From: an uncultured Acidobacteriota bacterium | Lineage (GTDB): Bacteria > Acidobacteriota > Thermoanaerobaculia > Gp7-AA8 | DNA: 34,325 nucleotides | Reading direction: 5' to 3' | Assembly: GCA_946887105.1 (NCBI GenBank) | Contig: CAMPKJ010000023.1 | Coordinates: forward strand, 1-34,325 | Part shown: positions 1 to 7,832 of the stretch, piece by piece | How the letters are laid out: every line of letters starts with the position of its first letter | Numbering within the stretch: the first letter of the stretch is position 1 | The notes under the pieces: generated by a model | What the model was told of the DNA's origin: nothing | The model's database searches: none | The model's input: only the letters and a program-made list of their open reading frames with translations | Program-made: the position numbers and the translations under genes

Positions 1-1085
1 ACAAGCAGATCGAAGAGATCGACACGATCCTCCGCGGCATCGCGCTCCTCGGCGAGATCACGCCGCGCGCACGCGACAAAGTGATGTCCATCGGCGAGAA
101 GCTTTCGTCCGTCCTGTTTGGGTACACGATGATGATGCGCGCGCTGCCGGGCGAGCACGTGCATTCGGAAGAGGTCATCCGCACGGACGAAAAGTTCGGC
201 GGTGCAACGCCGGACATGGACGTCACGCGCAAGAACGCGCAGCGCGTGCTCCTGCCCCTGCTCGAGCGCAACCGCATTCCGGTCATGGGCGGGTTCATCG
301 GACGGACGGAAGCCGGCGCGACGACGACCCTCGGGCGCAACGGCTCCGATTACAGCGCAGCCATCGTGGCCGCGGCCATCGGCGCCCACGAAGTGCAGAT
401 CTGGACCGACGTCGACGGACTGCTGACGTGCGATCCGCGCCTCGTGCCCGGCGCGCGCGTCATCGATCAGCTCTCCTTCGAAGAGGCGGCCGAGCTGGCG
501 CAGTTCGGCGCGAAGCTGCATCCGCGCACGCTCGAGCCTGCAGTCGAGGCGAGCATTCCGGTGCGCGTGCTCAACACGCACAATCCCGAATCGCCCGGCA
601 CGCTGATCGCGCGCACCACCGGCGCCGCCGCGGGGCCGCGCTCGATCGCGCGCAAGAAGGGCGTGACCATGGTGCACGTGACGTCGAACAAGATGCTCGG
701 CGCGCACGGATTCCTCGCGCAATTCTTCGCGGTCTTCAAAGAGCTCGCGATCTCGGTCGACCTCATCGCGACGTCCGAGGTCTCGGTGACGGTCACGGTG
801 GACGACAAACACGACATCGACGAGTTGCAGCGCCGCCTGGGGACCATCGCCGACCGCGTCGAAACGAATGACAACCAGTGCATCGTGGCGGTGGTCGGCC
901 AGCACGTGATGAGCGATGCGCGCGTCGGCGCCCGGGTGCTCGACGCGCTGCAGAACATGCCCGTCAAGATGATCTCCCTCGGCCGCTCCGGCCTGAACCT
1001 GTCGATCGTCGTCGACGACACGCGCGCCGACGAGGCGGTGAAGGCCATCCATCACACGCTCTTCGAAGCGGCGGTGCCCGTTTGA
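1..1085 (+). CDS. lysC: Aspartate kinase, 5'-truncated by the window edge
   Basis: Phosphorylates aspartate, the entry step to lysine, threonine, methionine and diaminopimelate. The frame is open from base 3 to the TGA at 1083-1085, and the N-terminal kinase glycine/lysine motif lies outside the window, so the ATG at 84 is internal and not the start. Visible are the GEITPRARDKVMSIGEKLSS helix typical of aspartokinases, TLGRNGSDYSAA, the LLTCDPR loop, FGAKLHPRTLEPA and IPVRVLNT. Two C-terminal ACT regulatory domains follow, with the effector-site phrase VDLIATSEVSVTVTVD. The pattern matches the monofunctional, lysine-inhibited LysC type; no homoserine dehydrogenase domain follows. The stop overlaps dapB by one base (TGATG), so translation is probably coupled. 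Family assignment is firm; feedback by lysine is inferred from the ACT domains. Confidence 0.95.
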   Translation, partial: KQIEEIDTILRGIALLGEITPRARDKVMSIGEKLSSVLFGYTMMMRALPGEHVHSEEVIRTDEKFGGATPDMDVTRKNAQRVLLPLLERNRIPVMGGFIGRTEAGATTTLGRNGSDYSAAIVAAAIGAHEVQIWTDVDGLLTCDPRLVPGARVIDQLSFEEAAELAQFGAKLHPRTLEPAVEASIPVRVLNTHNPESPGTLIARTTGAAAGPRSIARKKGVTMVHVTSNKMLGAHGFLAQFFAVFKELAISVDLIATSEVSVTVTVDDKHDIDELQRRLGTIADRVETNDNQCIVAVVGQHVMSDARVGARVLDALQNMPVKMISLGRSGLNLSIVVDDTRADEAVKAIHHTLFEAAVPV

Positions 1086-1723
1086 TGAAGATCGCGCTGC
1101 ACGGTTACGGGAAGATGGGCAAGGCGGTCGAGCGCGTCGCCAGAGACGCGGGCCACTCGATCGTCGACGTCGCCGATGCCGCGGTGCTGATCGATTTCTC
1201 GCACGCGTCGGCGATCGATGACGCCATCGCCATCGCCGCAAAGCAGAAACTCGATCTCGTTATCGGCACGACCGGCTGGAACGAGCGTTTCGACGAAGTG
1301 CGGACGCTGATCGACAAGGCGGGCATCGGCTGCGTGTACGCGTCGAACTTCTCGCCCGGCGCGAATGCGATGTTCGCGCTGGCGCGCCGCGCGGGCGAGC
1401 TGTTCGCGCGCTTTCCGCAATACGCGGCCGGCATGGAAGAGCGCCATCACGCGCAGAAAAAAGACGCGCCGAGCGGCACCGCGTTGAAGATCGCCGCGGA
1501 AGTGAAGGACGGGAGCGGCGGAAAGCTCGATCCGCCCATCGCGGCGTCGCGTGTCGGCGCGGAGTTCGGCCTGCACACGCTTTTTTTCGACTCCCCGGAT
1601 GACGTGGTCGAGATCTCGCATCGGGCACGCGGCCGGGAGGGATTCGCGCGCGGCGCGGTGCTGGCGGCGGAGCTGGTCCGCGGGCGCAAAGGTCTCCTCC
1701 GATTCGACGAGCTGCTGGAGTAA
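1085..1723 (+). CDS. dapB: 4-hydroxy-tetrahydrodipicolinate reductase, short form
   Basis: NAD(P)H-dependent reduction of hydroxy-tetrahydrodipicolinate to tetrahydrodipicolinate, second committed step to diaminopimelate and lysine. At 212 residues it is shorter than the E. coli enzyme (about 270). The nucleotide-binding GYGKMG is at residues 7-12, GTTGW at 61-65, the catalytic HH at 121-122, and the substrate loop KKDAPSGTA at 125-133. Near the C-terminus EISHRARGREGFARGAVLAA is the usual second family signature. The start ATG overlaps the lysC stop, and dapA begins three bases after its own stop. The shortening lies in the early Rossmann region, as in other compact DapB forms, and all motifs are kept, so it is probably active. 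Confidence 0.95.
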   Translation: MKIALHGYGKMGKAVERVARDAGHSIVDVADAAVLIDFSHASAIDDAIAIAAKQKLDLVIGTTGWNERFDEVRTLIDKAGIGCVYASNFSPGANAMFALARRAGELFARFPQYAAGMEERHHAQKKDAPSGTALKIAAEVKDGSGGKLDPPIAASRVGAEFGLHTLFFDSPDDVVEISHRARGREGFARGAVLAAELVRGRKGLLRFDELLE

Positions 1724-1726
1724 GCA

Positions 1727-2602
1727 ATGTTTCGAGGGGTAGGCACCGCACTCATCACACCATTCCAGAGCGACGGCACGCTCGACGAGGCAGCGCTCAC
1801 GCGCTTCGTCGACTGGCAGATCACCGAAGGAGTGAACTTCCTGGTCCCGTGCGGAACGACCGGGGAGAATCCGACGCTCAGCGCGGACGAACATCGCCGC
1901 GTCGTCGAGCTGACGGTGCTCGCCGCGAACGGACGCGTGCCCGTGCTCGCGGGCGCGGGCAGCAATTCGACCGCGCGCGCCGTTGCTTTATCGGTCGAGG
2001 CGGTCGACCTCGGCGCGGACGGCATCCTCACCATCACGCCGTACTACAACAAGCCGACGCCGGACGGCCTGCTGCGCCACTTCGGCGCGCAGGCGGAAGC
2101 GGTCGAGAAGACGAAGCCCGGCTTCCCGATGATCATGTACAACGTCCCCGGCCGCACGGGATTGAACATGACCGCCGAGACCACGCTGCGCATGGCGCGC
2201 GAGATCCCGAACATCATCGGCGTCAAGGAAGCATCCGGGAGCATGGAGCAGATCCTCTCCATCCTGCGCGATCGCGCGGAGGGCTTCCTCGTGCTCAGCG
2301 GCGACGATGCCTGGACGCTGCCGCTGCTCGCGGTCGGAGCAGAAGGCGTGATCTCCGTCGCCAGCAACGAAGTGCCGCGGCTGATGCGGCAGATGGTCGA
2401 CCGGCGGGACATCGCCATGCACAACCGCCTGCTGCCGCTGCTCACCGGCAACTTCATCGAATCGAACCCCGGACCGGCGAAGGCCGCGCTGCGCATGATG
2501 GGCGTGCTCGAAAGCGATACCGTGCGTCCGCCGCTCGCGCCGATGACGGCCGCCAATCGCGACCGGATGCGCGCGATTCTCGAGGAATGCGAGTTACTGT
2601 AG
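1727..2602 (+). CDS. dapA: 4-hydroxy-tetrahydrodipicolinate synthase
   Basis: Class I (Schiff-base) aldolase condensing pyruvate with aspartate semialdehyde. At 291 residues it is of ordinary family length. PCGTTGE at 41-47 supplies the catalytic-triad threonines, MYNVPGRTG contains catalytic Tyr138 and substrate-binding Arg143, and the Schiff-base lysine is Lys167 in IIGVKEASG. It comes after dapB in the operon although it acts before it; the intergenic gap is three bases. No unusual substitutions are visible. Confidence 0.96.
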   Translation: MFRGVGTALITPFQSDGTLDEAALTRFVDWQITEGVNFLVPCGTTGENPTLSADEHRRVVELTVLAANGRVPVLAGAGSNSTARAVALSVEAVDLGADGILTITPYYNKPTPDGLLRHFGAQAEAVEKTKPGFPMIMYNVPGRTGLNMTAETTLRMAREIPNIIGVKEASGSMEQILSILRDRAEGFLVLSGDDAWTLPLLAVGAEGVISVASNEVPRLMRQMVDRRDIAMHNRLLPLLTGNFIESNPGPAKAALRMMGVLESDTVRPPLAPMTAANRDRMRAILEECELL

Positions 2603-2608
2603 AGACGC

Positions 2609-3415
2609 ATGTTGAACATCGAAGAACGCGTCAAGCTGCTCACCAGCATCAACGATCGCGCCGAGGCGCTGCGGATCATCGGACTGTTCCTCGCGGAGCT
2701 CGAAAAAGGGGCCGTGCGCGCGGCCGAGCGCGACGAAGACGGGGTCTGGCAGGCGCGCACGTGGGTGAAGGAAGGGATCCTCTCCGCGTTCCGCTTCGGC
2801 GTGCTCGCGGAGTTCGCGTCCGGCGCGCTGTCGTTCGTCGACAAAGACACCATCCCGCCGCGACGCTTCAAGACCCTCGACAGCATCCGCATCGTTCCCG
2901 GTGGATCGTCGGTCCGTCGCGGCGCGCACGTCGCGAAAGGGGTGGTGATGATGCCGCCCGCGTTCATCAACGTCGGCGCGTTCGTCGATGAAGACACGAT
3001 GGTCGACTCGCACGCGCTGGTCGGAAAGCGCGTACATCTGTCGGCGGCGGCGCAGATCGGCGGCGTGCTCGAGCCGGTCGGCAACCTGCCGGTGGTGATC
3101 GAGGACGACGTGGTGATCGGCGGCAACTGCGGGATCTACGAGGGGACGGTCGTCCGCTCGCGCGCGGTGATCGGCGCGGGCGTGGTGCTGACCGGCTCCA
3201 CGCCGGTCTACGACGTCGTGCGCGGACAGATCTACCGCCGCACCGAAACGCGTCCGCTGGAGATTCCGTACGGCGCCGTGGTGATCCCCGGCGCGCGTCC
3301 GATGAAAGGCGCGTTCGCGGAGCAGCACCACCTCTCCGTCACCACGCCGGTGATCGTGAAGTATCGCGACGAGAAAACGGACGCGGGGACGGCGCTAGAA
3401 GACGCATTGCGGTGA
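2609..3415 (+). CDS. dapD: Tetrahydrodipicolinate N-succinyltransferase
   Basis: Succinyl-CoA-dependent acylation of tetrahydrodipicolinate, which assigns this operon to the succinylase branch of lysine synthesis. The 268-residue protein has the N-terminal helical DapD domain followed by a left-handed beta-helix of hexapeptide repeats. The diagnostic stretch [20 protein letters not shown] is at about residues 115-134, followed by [15 protein letters not shown] and [16 protein letters not shown]. It starts seven bases after dapA. The succinyl donor could be supplied partly by the sucCD operon found further along the window, although nothing links the two directly. Confidence 0.95.
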   Translation: MLNIEERVKLLTSINDRAEALRIIGLFLAELEKGAVRAAERDEDGVWQARTWVKEGILSAFRFGVLAEFASGALSFVDKDTIPPRRFKTLDSIRIVPGGSSVRRGAHVAKGVVMMPPAFINVGAFVDEDTMVDSHALVGKRVHLSAAAQIGGVLEPVGNLPVVIEDDVVIGGNCGIYEGTVVRSRAVIGAGVVLTGSTPVYDVVRGQIYRRTETRPLEIPYGAVVIPGARPMKGAFAEQHHLSVTTPVIVKYRDEKTDAGTALEDALR

Positions 3416-3429
3416 GGCAGCACGCACCC

Positions 3430-4548
3430 ATGCATCCCGCCGACCGTCTGTCTGGCATCGAACTGTCGCTCATCCGGCAGATCAACGCGCTCGCGACGCC
3501 GCTCTCCGTGAACCTAGGCATCGGCGAGCCGAACGTCGTTCCCGACGCGCGTCTGCGCGAGATGGCCCAGCGCGCCGCGATCATGCCGTGGTCGTACTCA
3601 CCCAACGCCGGCGCGCTTTCGCTGCGCAGGAAGCTGTGCGCCGATACGGCATTCGATCCGAAATCCGAAGTCTGCGTGACTGCCGGAACGCAGGAAGGCC
3701 TGTTCTCGATCTTCACCGCATACGTGAATCCGGGCGATGAAGTGCTGGTCCCGAATCCCGGGTTCGTGTCGTACGCAGCGCTGGCGAAGATCTGCGGCGC
3801 CACACCGGTCGCGTACGCGCTCGAGCCGCCGGATTGGCAGATCGACGTCGATGCGCTGCGCAAAAAGATCACGCCGAAGACGAAGTTGATCGTCGTCAAC
3901 TCGCCGTCGAATCCACTCGGCGCCGTGATTCCGCGCGAAACGCTCGAGGCAATCGCGGAGCTCGGGCCGCTGGTGGTCAGCGATGAGATCTATGGCCAGA
4001 TCTGGTACGACGCGCGGCCGGCCTCGATGCTCGATCCTGGCGCGCGCGAGAACGTCATCGTCGTCAACGGTCTGTCGAAGAGCCACGCCATGACCGGCCT
4101 GCGGCTCGGATGGATCTTCGCGCGCGAATCGCTCATGAAGCCGATCGTCACCGCGCATCAGTACGTCGCCACCTGCGCGTCCGTTTTCTCGCAGGCACTG
4201 GCGGAGATGATCCTCGACGATCCGGCGTGGAACGAGAGCTGGCTGGCGAATGTGCGCGCGCAGTTCGCGACGCAGCGCGAGGCCGCGCTTTACGCGATCC
4301 GCCACGAGCTCGAAGCCGAGATCGCAGCACCCGCCGGCGCGTTCTACGCCTTCGCGCCCGTGCCGTCGTGCGACACCATTCCATTCGCCAAGGCGCTCGC
4401 CACCGATGCCGCGGTACTGGTGATCCCCGGCGTCGCGTTCGGCTCGCGCGGCGAAGGATTCATCCGCATTTCGTACGCCGCGCCGGTCGAGCAGATCACG
4501 GCCGGCATCGAGCGCATTGGAAGGCATCTCCGCGCCGCAGGGTTGTGA
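3430..4548 (+). CDS. Class I/II aminotransferase, candidate succinyl-DAP aminotransferase (DapC role)
   Basis: A fold-type I PLP enzyme of about 372 residues. NSPSNPLGAV, SDEIY at about 184-188 and the PLP lysine Lys217 in NGLSKSHAMTGLRLGW are clear, with the carboxylate-binding arginine in FIRISYA near the end. Its place directly after dapD, in the position where the N-succinyl-amino-ketopimelate aminotransferase step is needed, makes a DapC function likely, but sequence alone cannot exclude a general aspartate or alanine aminotransferase. Two starts are possible: a GTG at 3412 overlapping the dapD stop (GTGA), and the ATG at 3430, which has GGTGAGG about 12 bases upstream. The ATG is chosen because the extra residues are not family-like. 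dapE and dapF are not in the window. Confidence 0.85.
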   Translation: MHPADRLSGIELSLIRQINALATPLSVNLGIGEPNVVPDARLREMAQRAAIMPWSYSPNAGALSLRRKLCADTAFDPKSEVCVTAGTQEGLFSIFTAYVNPGDEVLVPNPGFVSYAALAKICGATPVAYALEPPDWQIDVDALRKKITPKTKLIVVNSPSNPLGAVIPRETLEAIAELGPLVVSDEIYGQIWYDARPASMLDPGARENVIVVNGLSKSHAMTGLRLGWIFARESLMKPIVTAHQYVATCASVFSQALAEMILDDPAWNESWLANVRAQFATQREAALYAIRHELEAEIAAPAGAFYAFAPVPSCDTIPFAKALATDAAVLVIPGVAFGSRGEGFIRISYAAPVEQITAGIERIGRHLRAAGL

Positions 4549-4554
4549 GGCGGC

Positions 4555-5310
4555 ATGAAAGCGATGCTCCTCGCCGCAGCCGTTTTCCTGGCCCCGTTCG
4601 CTCACGCACAGGCCGATGAGTGGAATCGCATTCTCAAGACGTATTACCACCCCGCGCACGGCGTCGACTACAAGGCGCTGAAGGCGAAGGACAGCGCCGC
4701 GCTGCAGTCGCTGCGGCAGCAGCTCGGACGCGTGAACGTCGCCGCGCTGACGCCGAAACAGCAGCTCGCGCACTGGATCAACGTCTACAACGTCAACGTC
4801 GTCGCGACGATCGTCGAGAGCTATCCGGTCGACTCGATCCGCGACATCTCCACGGATCCGATCATCCGTCTGAATGTCTTCAAGAAGGAGCGCGTGCCGG
4901 TCGGCAACGCGAAGCTCTCGCTCGACGACATCGAGCACAAGAAAATCCGCGAGGTCTTCAAGGACGCACGCATCCATTTCGCCATCAACTGCGCGGCGAA
5001 GAGCTGCCCGCCCATCCGCTCCGAGGCCTTCGTCGGAGAGAGACTCGACGCGCAGCTGGATGAACAGGCGCGCCTCTTCCTGAACGGACCGCACGGCGCG
5101 CGCTTCGAACGCGATGGCGACGAGCTGACCATCCACGTCACGAAGATCATGGACTGGTTCGGCGACGACTTCGAGAAGTGGGCAGGCGGGAAAGCGAAGT
5201 TCATCCGCAAATACATGCCCGCCGGCAAACAGCGGATGATCGATCAGGCCAAAGAGATCGACATCGAGTACGACGACTACGACTGGGCATTGAACGACTG
5301 GCGACGTTAA
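4555..5310 (+). CDS. Secreted DUF547-domain protein
   Basis: A 251-residue protein with a short cleavable signal peptide (likely cut after AHA, residue 18), so it is predicted to be periplasmic. The body matches DUF547: YYHPAHGVDYKALKA, the WINVYNVNVVATIV segment at about residues 82-95, and HFAINCAAKSCPPIRSEAF with its two paired cysteines at about 144-160. DUF547 proteins have no agreed activity; a thiol or papain-like activity has been suggested from the conserved Cys/His, but I cannot support one here. It lies six bases after the aminotransferase with GAGG upstream of its ATG, so it is probably cotranscribed with the dap genes by position rather than by pathway. Its stop shares a TTAA with the converging hydrolase gene. 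Confidence 0.85.
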   Translation: MKAMLLAAAVFLAPFAHAQADEWNRILKTYYHPAHGVDYKALKAKDSAALQSLRQQLGRVNVAALTPKQQLAHWINVYNVNVVATIVESYPVDSIRDISTDPIIRLNVFKKERVPVGNAKLSLDDIEHKKIREVFKDARIHFAINCAAKSCPPIRSEAFVGERLDAQLDEQARLFLNGPHGARFERDGDELTIHVTKIMDWFGDDFEKWAGGKAKFIRKYMPAGKQRMIDQAKEIDIEYDDYDWALNDWRR

Positions 5311-5333
5311 ACGTCGCGGAACGACTGGCGACG
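5292..5333. repeat. 15-bp direct repeat with an internal inverted repeat at a convergent gene junction
   Basis: GAACGACTGGCGACG occurs at 5292-5306 and again at 5319-5333. Between the copies, GCGACGTT and AACGTCGC form an 8-bp inverted repeat with one spacer base (5301-5317), centred on the TTAA that supplies stop codons to both converging genes. The inverted repeat could act as a weak bidirectional terminator, but no T-run follows. Confidence 0.6.
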
Positions 5334-6092
5334 CTGATTCGCGATCGCCAGAAAGCGATCCCACAGCTTCTTCGCGTCGAGCCGCGTGCAGACGCGCACC
5401 CTGCGCGTGCCCTTCCCGAACTCGATAAACGTATTCGCGCGCATCGTCGCGGTCGTGTCCTCCAGCGTCAGCCCGTCTTCACCGAGCGCGTAGAGCGCCG
5501 CGATCAGGTCGGACATCGGAAAGCGCAGCTTCATTTTCTTCATCAGCAGATGGCGGAACCAGCGCGCGCTTCCGTCGCGCAGCACGTTCCCGAGCTCTCC
5601 TTCGATCGCGAACAGATCGCGTCTGCGGATGCTCAGCATGCGCACCACGTCGAGCGGGAAGAACGTCAGCGGCAGCGACGACGCGAAGACTTTATGAGCA
5701 GCCGCGCGATCCTGGGTGAGATTGAACTCGTGCGGCCAGAGACCGGGCCAGCGCCCCAGGGTGCGCAGTGTCGCGCCGACGACGATCACTTCCGATGCTG
5801 CCGCCGCCACGGCCACGTTCGTGAGCGGCCCAAGCGCGAGGATGCGTCCGGGGAATGTTCGCAGCATGCCGCGCGCCTCGGCGCCGCGCAAAATCGGCCC
5901 GTGCCATCCGAGGAGCCTCACCAGGCGCGTGTTGTTCTCGTGGGCACGAGGCTCGGAGGTATTGCCGCCGACCGACGAGATCGCGGCGATCTCCGCGCCG
6001 CCGCGCACCATTGCGGCAATCGCGTATGCGTCGTCCACGGCGCCGCCCGAAGATCCGAGCGCATTGTCGGAATCGATGAAGAGCACGCGCAC
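5307..6092 (-). CDS. Inosine/uridine-preferring nucleoside hydrolase family protein
   Basis: Hydrolyses the N-glycosidic bond of nucleosides for salvage, if it follows its family. The calcium-binding aspartate cluster is seen as FIDSDNALGSSGGAVDDAYAI at the N-terminus. The spacing between the first aspartates and the DD pair is longer than the classic DxDxxxDD, as in a known DSDNALG subgroup. EFNLTQDRAAAHKVFAS in the middle matches the conserved EFN...D..AA stretch, and MSDLIAALYAL supplies the late aspartate. The GTG at 6092 begins directly before the beta-strand leading into the aspartate cluster; a longer form starting at the GTG at 6128 is possible, and neither has a good ribosome site. 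It converges on the DUF547 gene (4-base overlap of stops) and diverges from the serine hydrolase gene. The exact substrate is not predictable. Confidence 0.8.
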   Translation of the reverse strand: MRVLFIDSDNALGSSGGAVDDAYAIAAMVRGGAEIAAISSVGGNTSEPRAHENNTRLVRLLGWHGPILRGAEARGMLRTFPGRILALGPLTNVAVAAAASEVIVVGATLRTLGRWPGLWPHEFNLTQDRAAAHKVFASSLPLTFFPLDVVRMLSIRRRDLFAIEGELGNVLRDGSARWFRHLLMKKMKLRFPMSDLIAALYALGEDGLTLEDTTATMRANTFIEFGKGTRRVRVCTRLDAKKLWDRFLAIANQRRQSFRDV

Positions 6093-6141
6093 GGTTTTGC
6101 AGACACCATGCACGCACCGATCTTGCACCGCAGTGGCGCGG

Positions 6142-6147
6142 TAAGAT
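6142..6147 (+). promoter_or_regulatory. Candidate -10 element (TAAGAT) for a leaderless serine hydrolase mRNA
   Basis: TAAGAT ends 7 bases before the ATG at 6155, and no Shine-Dalgarno sequence lies between them. The distance places the expected transcription start at or next to the start codon. The same arrangement recurs at five other genes in the window. Confidence 0.5.
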
Positions 6148-6154
6148 TTCAGTG

Positions 6155-7060
6155 ATGCCGTCTCGAGCCACGCAGAACGAAGAACGACTTCCCATTCCGC
6201 CCCCGAAAGACTCCGTCGCCTCGGCGGAAGTGTCGCTGTACCGCAACGTTCTGAAGATCAAGCAGGAACACACGCTGGTCCATCTCGGCATCTCGTTTTA
6301 TGACGCCGAGACCACCATCCAGTGGGCCTACAACGCCGACCAGTATTTCCACGCCGCATCGACGATGAAGCTGGCCGTGCTGGTGGGTGTGTTCCGGCAG
6401 GTCGATCGCGGCGAGCTTTCGCTCGAGGCGCCGGTGCACGTCCGCAACCGCTTCACCAGCATCGTCAATCAGGAGCCGTTCATGCTCGATCTCGGCCGCG
6501 ATGCCGATCCCGACGTGTACGGCCACCTCGGTAAGACGCTCACCGTTCGCGAGCTGGCCTACTGGATGATCACGAAATCGAGCAACCTGGCCACCAATCT
6601 CCTGGTGGACGTGATCGGCATCCACACCGTGCAGCTCGCGCTCGACGAGCTCGACATCGACGGCGTCCGCGTGCTCCGCGGCGTCGAAGACCAGCGCGCG
6701 TTCGAGAACAATCTGAACAACGAGGTGACCGCGAACGGCCTGCTCAAGATGCTGCGGCTGATCGCGGACGGCAAGGCGTATTCGCAGAAGGCGTGCGACG
6801 AGATGCTGGAGATCATGCTCGATCAGCAGTACCGCAGCGGCATCCCCGCCGGACTGCCGAAGGCCGCGCGTGTCGCGCACAAGACCGGCAACATCTCGAC
6901 CGTGCATCACGATGCCGGTATCGTGTATCTCGAAGGACGGAAACCGTACGTGCTGGTGATCCTCACGCAGTTCGGACCGGAGCAGGGCCGCGGGACCGCG
7001 GTCGCCGACGTCTCGCGGGACATCTTCAATACACTGGCCGGAAGCATCTATGAGCAGTAG
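6155..7060 (+). CDS. Class A beta-lactamase-fold serine hydrolase, no signal peptide
   Basis: A 301-residue protein of the penicillin-binding/beta-lactamase superfamily. The nucleophile tetrad STMK is at 69-72, SSN (the SDN-loop equivalent) at 142-144, KTGN at 243-246, and FENNLNNEVTA at 183-193 resembles the class A omega-loop ExxLN motif with Glu184. The order and spacing fit class A enzymes. Unusually, the N-terminus is hydrophilic and proline-rich with no export signal, which argues against a secreted antibiotic-resistance lactamase. It could be a cytoplasmic amidase or peptidase. A GTG at 6152 immediately precedes the chosen ATG. The M15-like peptidase gene starts 8 bases downstream. True substrate unknown. 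Confidence 0.82.
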   Translation: MPSRATQNEERLPIPPPKDSVASAEVSLYRNVLKIKQEHTLVHLGISFYDAETTIQWAYNADQYFHAASTMKLAVLVGVFRQVDRGELSLEAPVHVRNRFTSIVNQEPFMLDLGRDADPDVYGHLGKTLTVRELAYWMITKSSNLATNLLVDVIGIHTVQLALDELDIDGVRVLRGVEDQRAFENNLNNEVTANGLLKMLRLIADGKAYSQKACDEMLEIMLDQQYRSGIPAGLPKAARVAHKTGNISTVHHDAGIVYLEGRKPYVLVILTQFGPEQGRGTAVADVSRDIFNTLAGSIYEQ

Positions 7061-7068
7061 CGGTGTCT

Positions 7069-7764
7069 ATGACTAGCGGGGTAGAGGTCGCACAGGGATT
7101 GAAAGTCGTCGATGCCTTCGATCTCGAGGACGAGGTCCGCACCATCCTCAAGCCGGGCGAGATGGTGCGCGACACGCAGGGTCGCCGCCATCGCCTGCCG
7201 CGCTATTTCTATGAGATCCCGTCGCACGACGCCGCGCAGGCGACGCGTCTCACGCCGCATTTCGCGATGAACGAGTTCATCCTCACCGATCTGAAGGAAG
7301 CGCCGCGCCTGCAGCAGTATCCGCGTTACGTTCCGTGCGCGGTGCGCATCCTGGCGTTCTATCTCGAGCAGTTCCGCGCCGCGTGCGGCGCATCGGTGCA
7401 CGTGGCAGTCAACGGCGCGTATCGCTCGCCGTCGCACAAGCTGTCGCAACACGCGACGCCGCACATGTGGGGCACCGCGGCGGACATCTATCGCATCGGC
7501 AGCGCCATCCTCAAGACCAGGGAACTGATCGAGAAGTACAACGACATCGCCGAAGACCTCAGCGAAGACATCATGGTCCTGCCCTACGGCCACGACACCG
7601 GCCGCAGCGCCGACGACCACGTCCACCTCGACCTCGGCTTCATCACCCTGATTCCTCGCGAGATCAGCGAAGACCGCATGGAGCAACCGCAGGAAAACCG
7701 GCCCCGGTTTGCATTCGAGGAACGGAGAAGGAAGGAACGGAGAACGGTTTCGCCGGAGGATTGA
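7069..7764 (+). CDS. M15-like zinc D,D-/L,D-peptidase domain protein
   Basis: A 231-residue protein with the Hedgehog/DD-peptidase zinc site: NGAYRSPSHKLSQHATPHMWGTAADIY, with His132 and Asp139, then HVHLD with His184 and His186 as the remaining ligand and base. Family members cleave peptidoglycan or other short peptides. There is no signal peptide or membrane segment, so export is not predicted, as with the serine hydrolase 8 bases upstream. The last 25 residues are an arginine-rich tail containing ERRRKERR, and a close relative of that motif (ERRKRERR) occurs in the next gene's product. A GTG at 7063 would add two residues. The intended substrate may be a cytoplasmic peptide conjugate rather than the wall (inference). 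Confidence 0.78.
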   Translation: MTSGVEVAQGLKVVDAFDLEDEVRTILKPGEMVRDTQGRRHRLPRYFYEIPSHDAAQATRLTPHFAMNEFILTDLKEAPRLQQYPRYVPCAVRILAFYLEQFRAACGASVHVAVNGAYRSPSHKLSQHATPHMWGTAADIYRIGSAILKTRELIEKYNDIAEDLSEDIMVLPYGHDTGRSADDHVHLDLGFITLIPREISEDRMEQPQENRPRFAFEERRRKERRTVSPED

Positions 7765-7832
7765 GCGCGTCAGGCGGCCCGCCGTTTGCTTAGTCCCCCT
7801 TTGCAGTCGCAGTCCACCCTTCCGGAGTGAAA

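Noticed and set aside
81..1085. A complete 334-residue aspartate kinase starting near base 84
   Set aside because: Residues typical of aspartokinase continue upstream in frame to the window edge, and the N-terminal kinase motif is missing, so the gene is cut by the edge.
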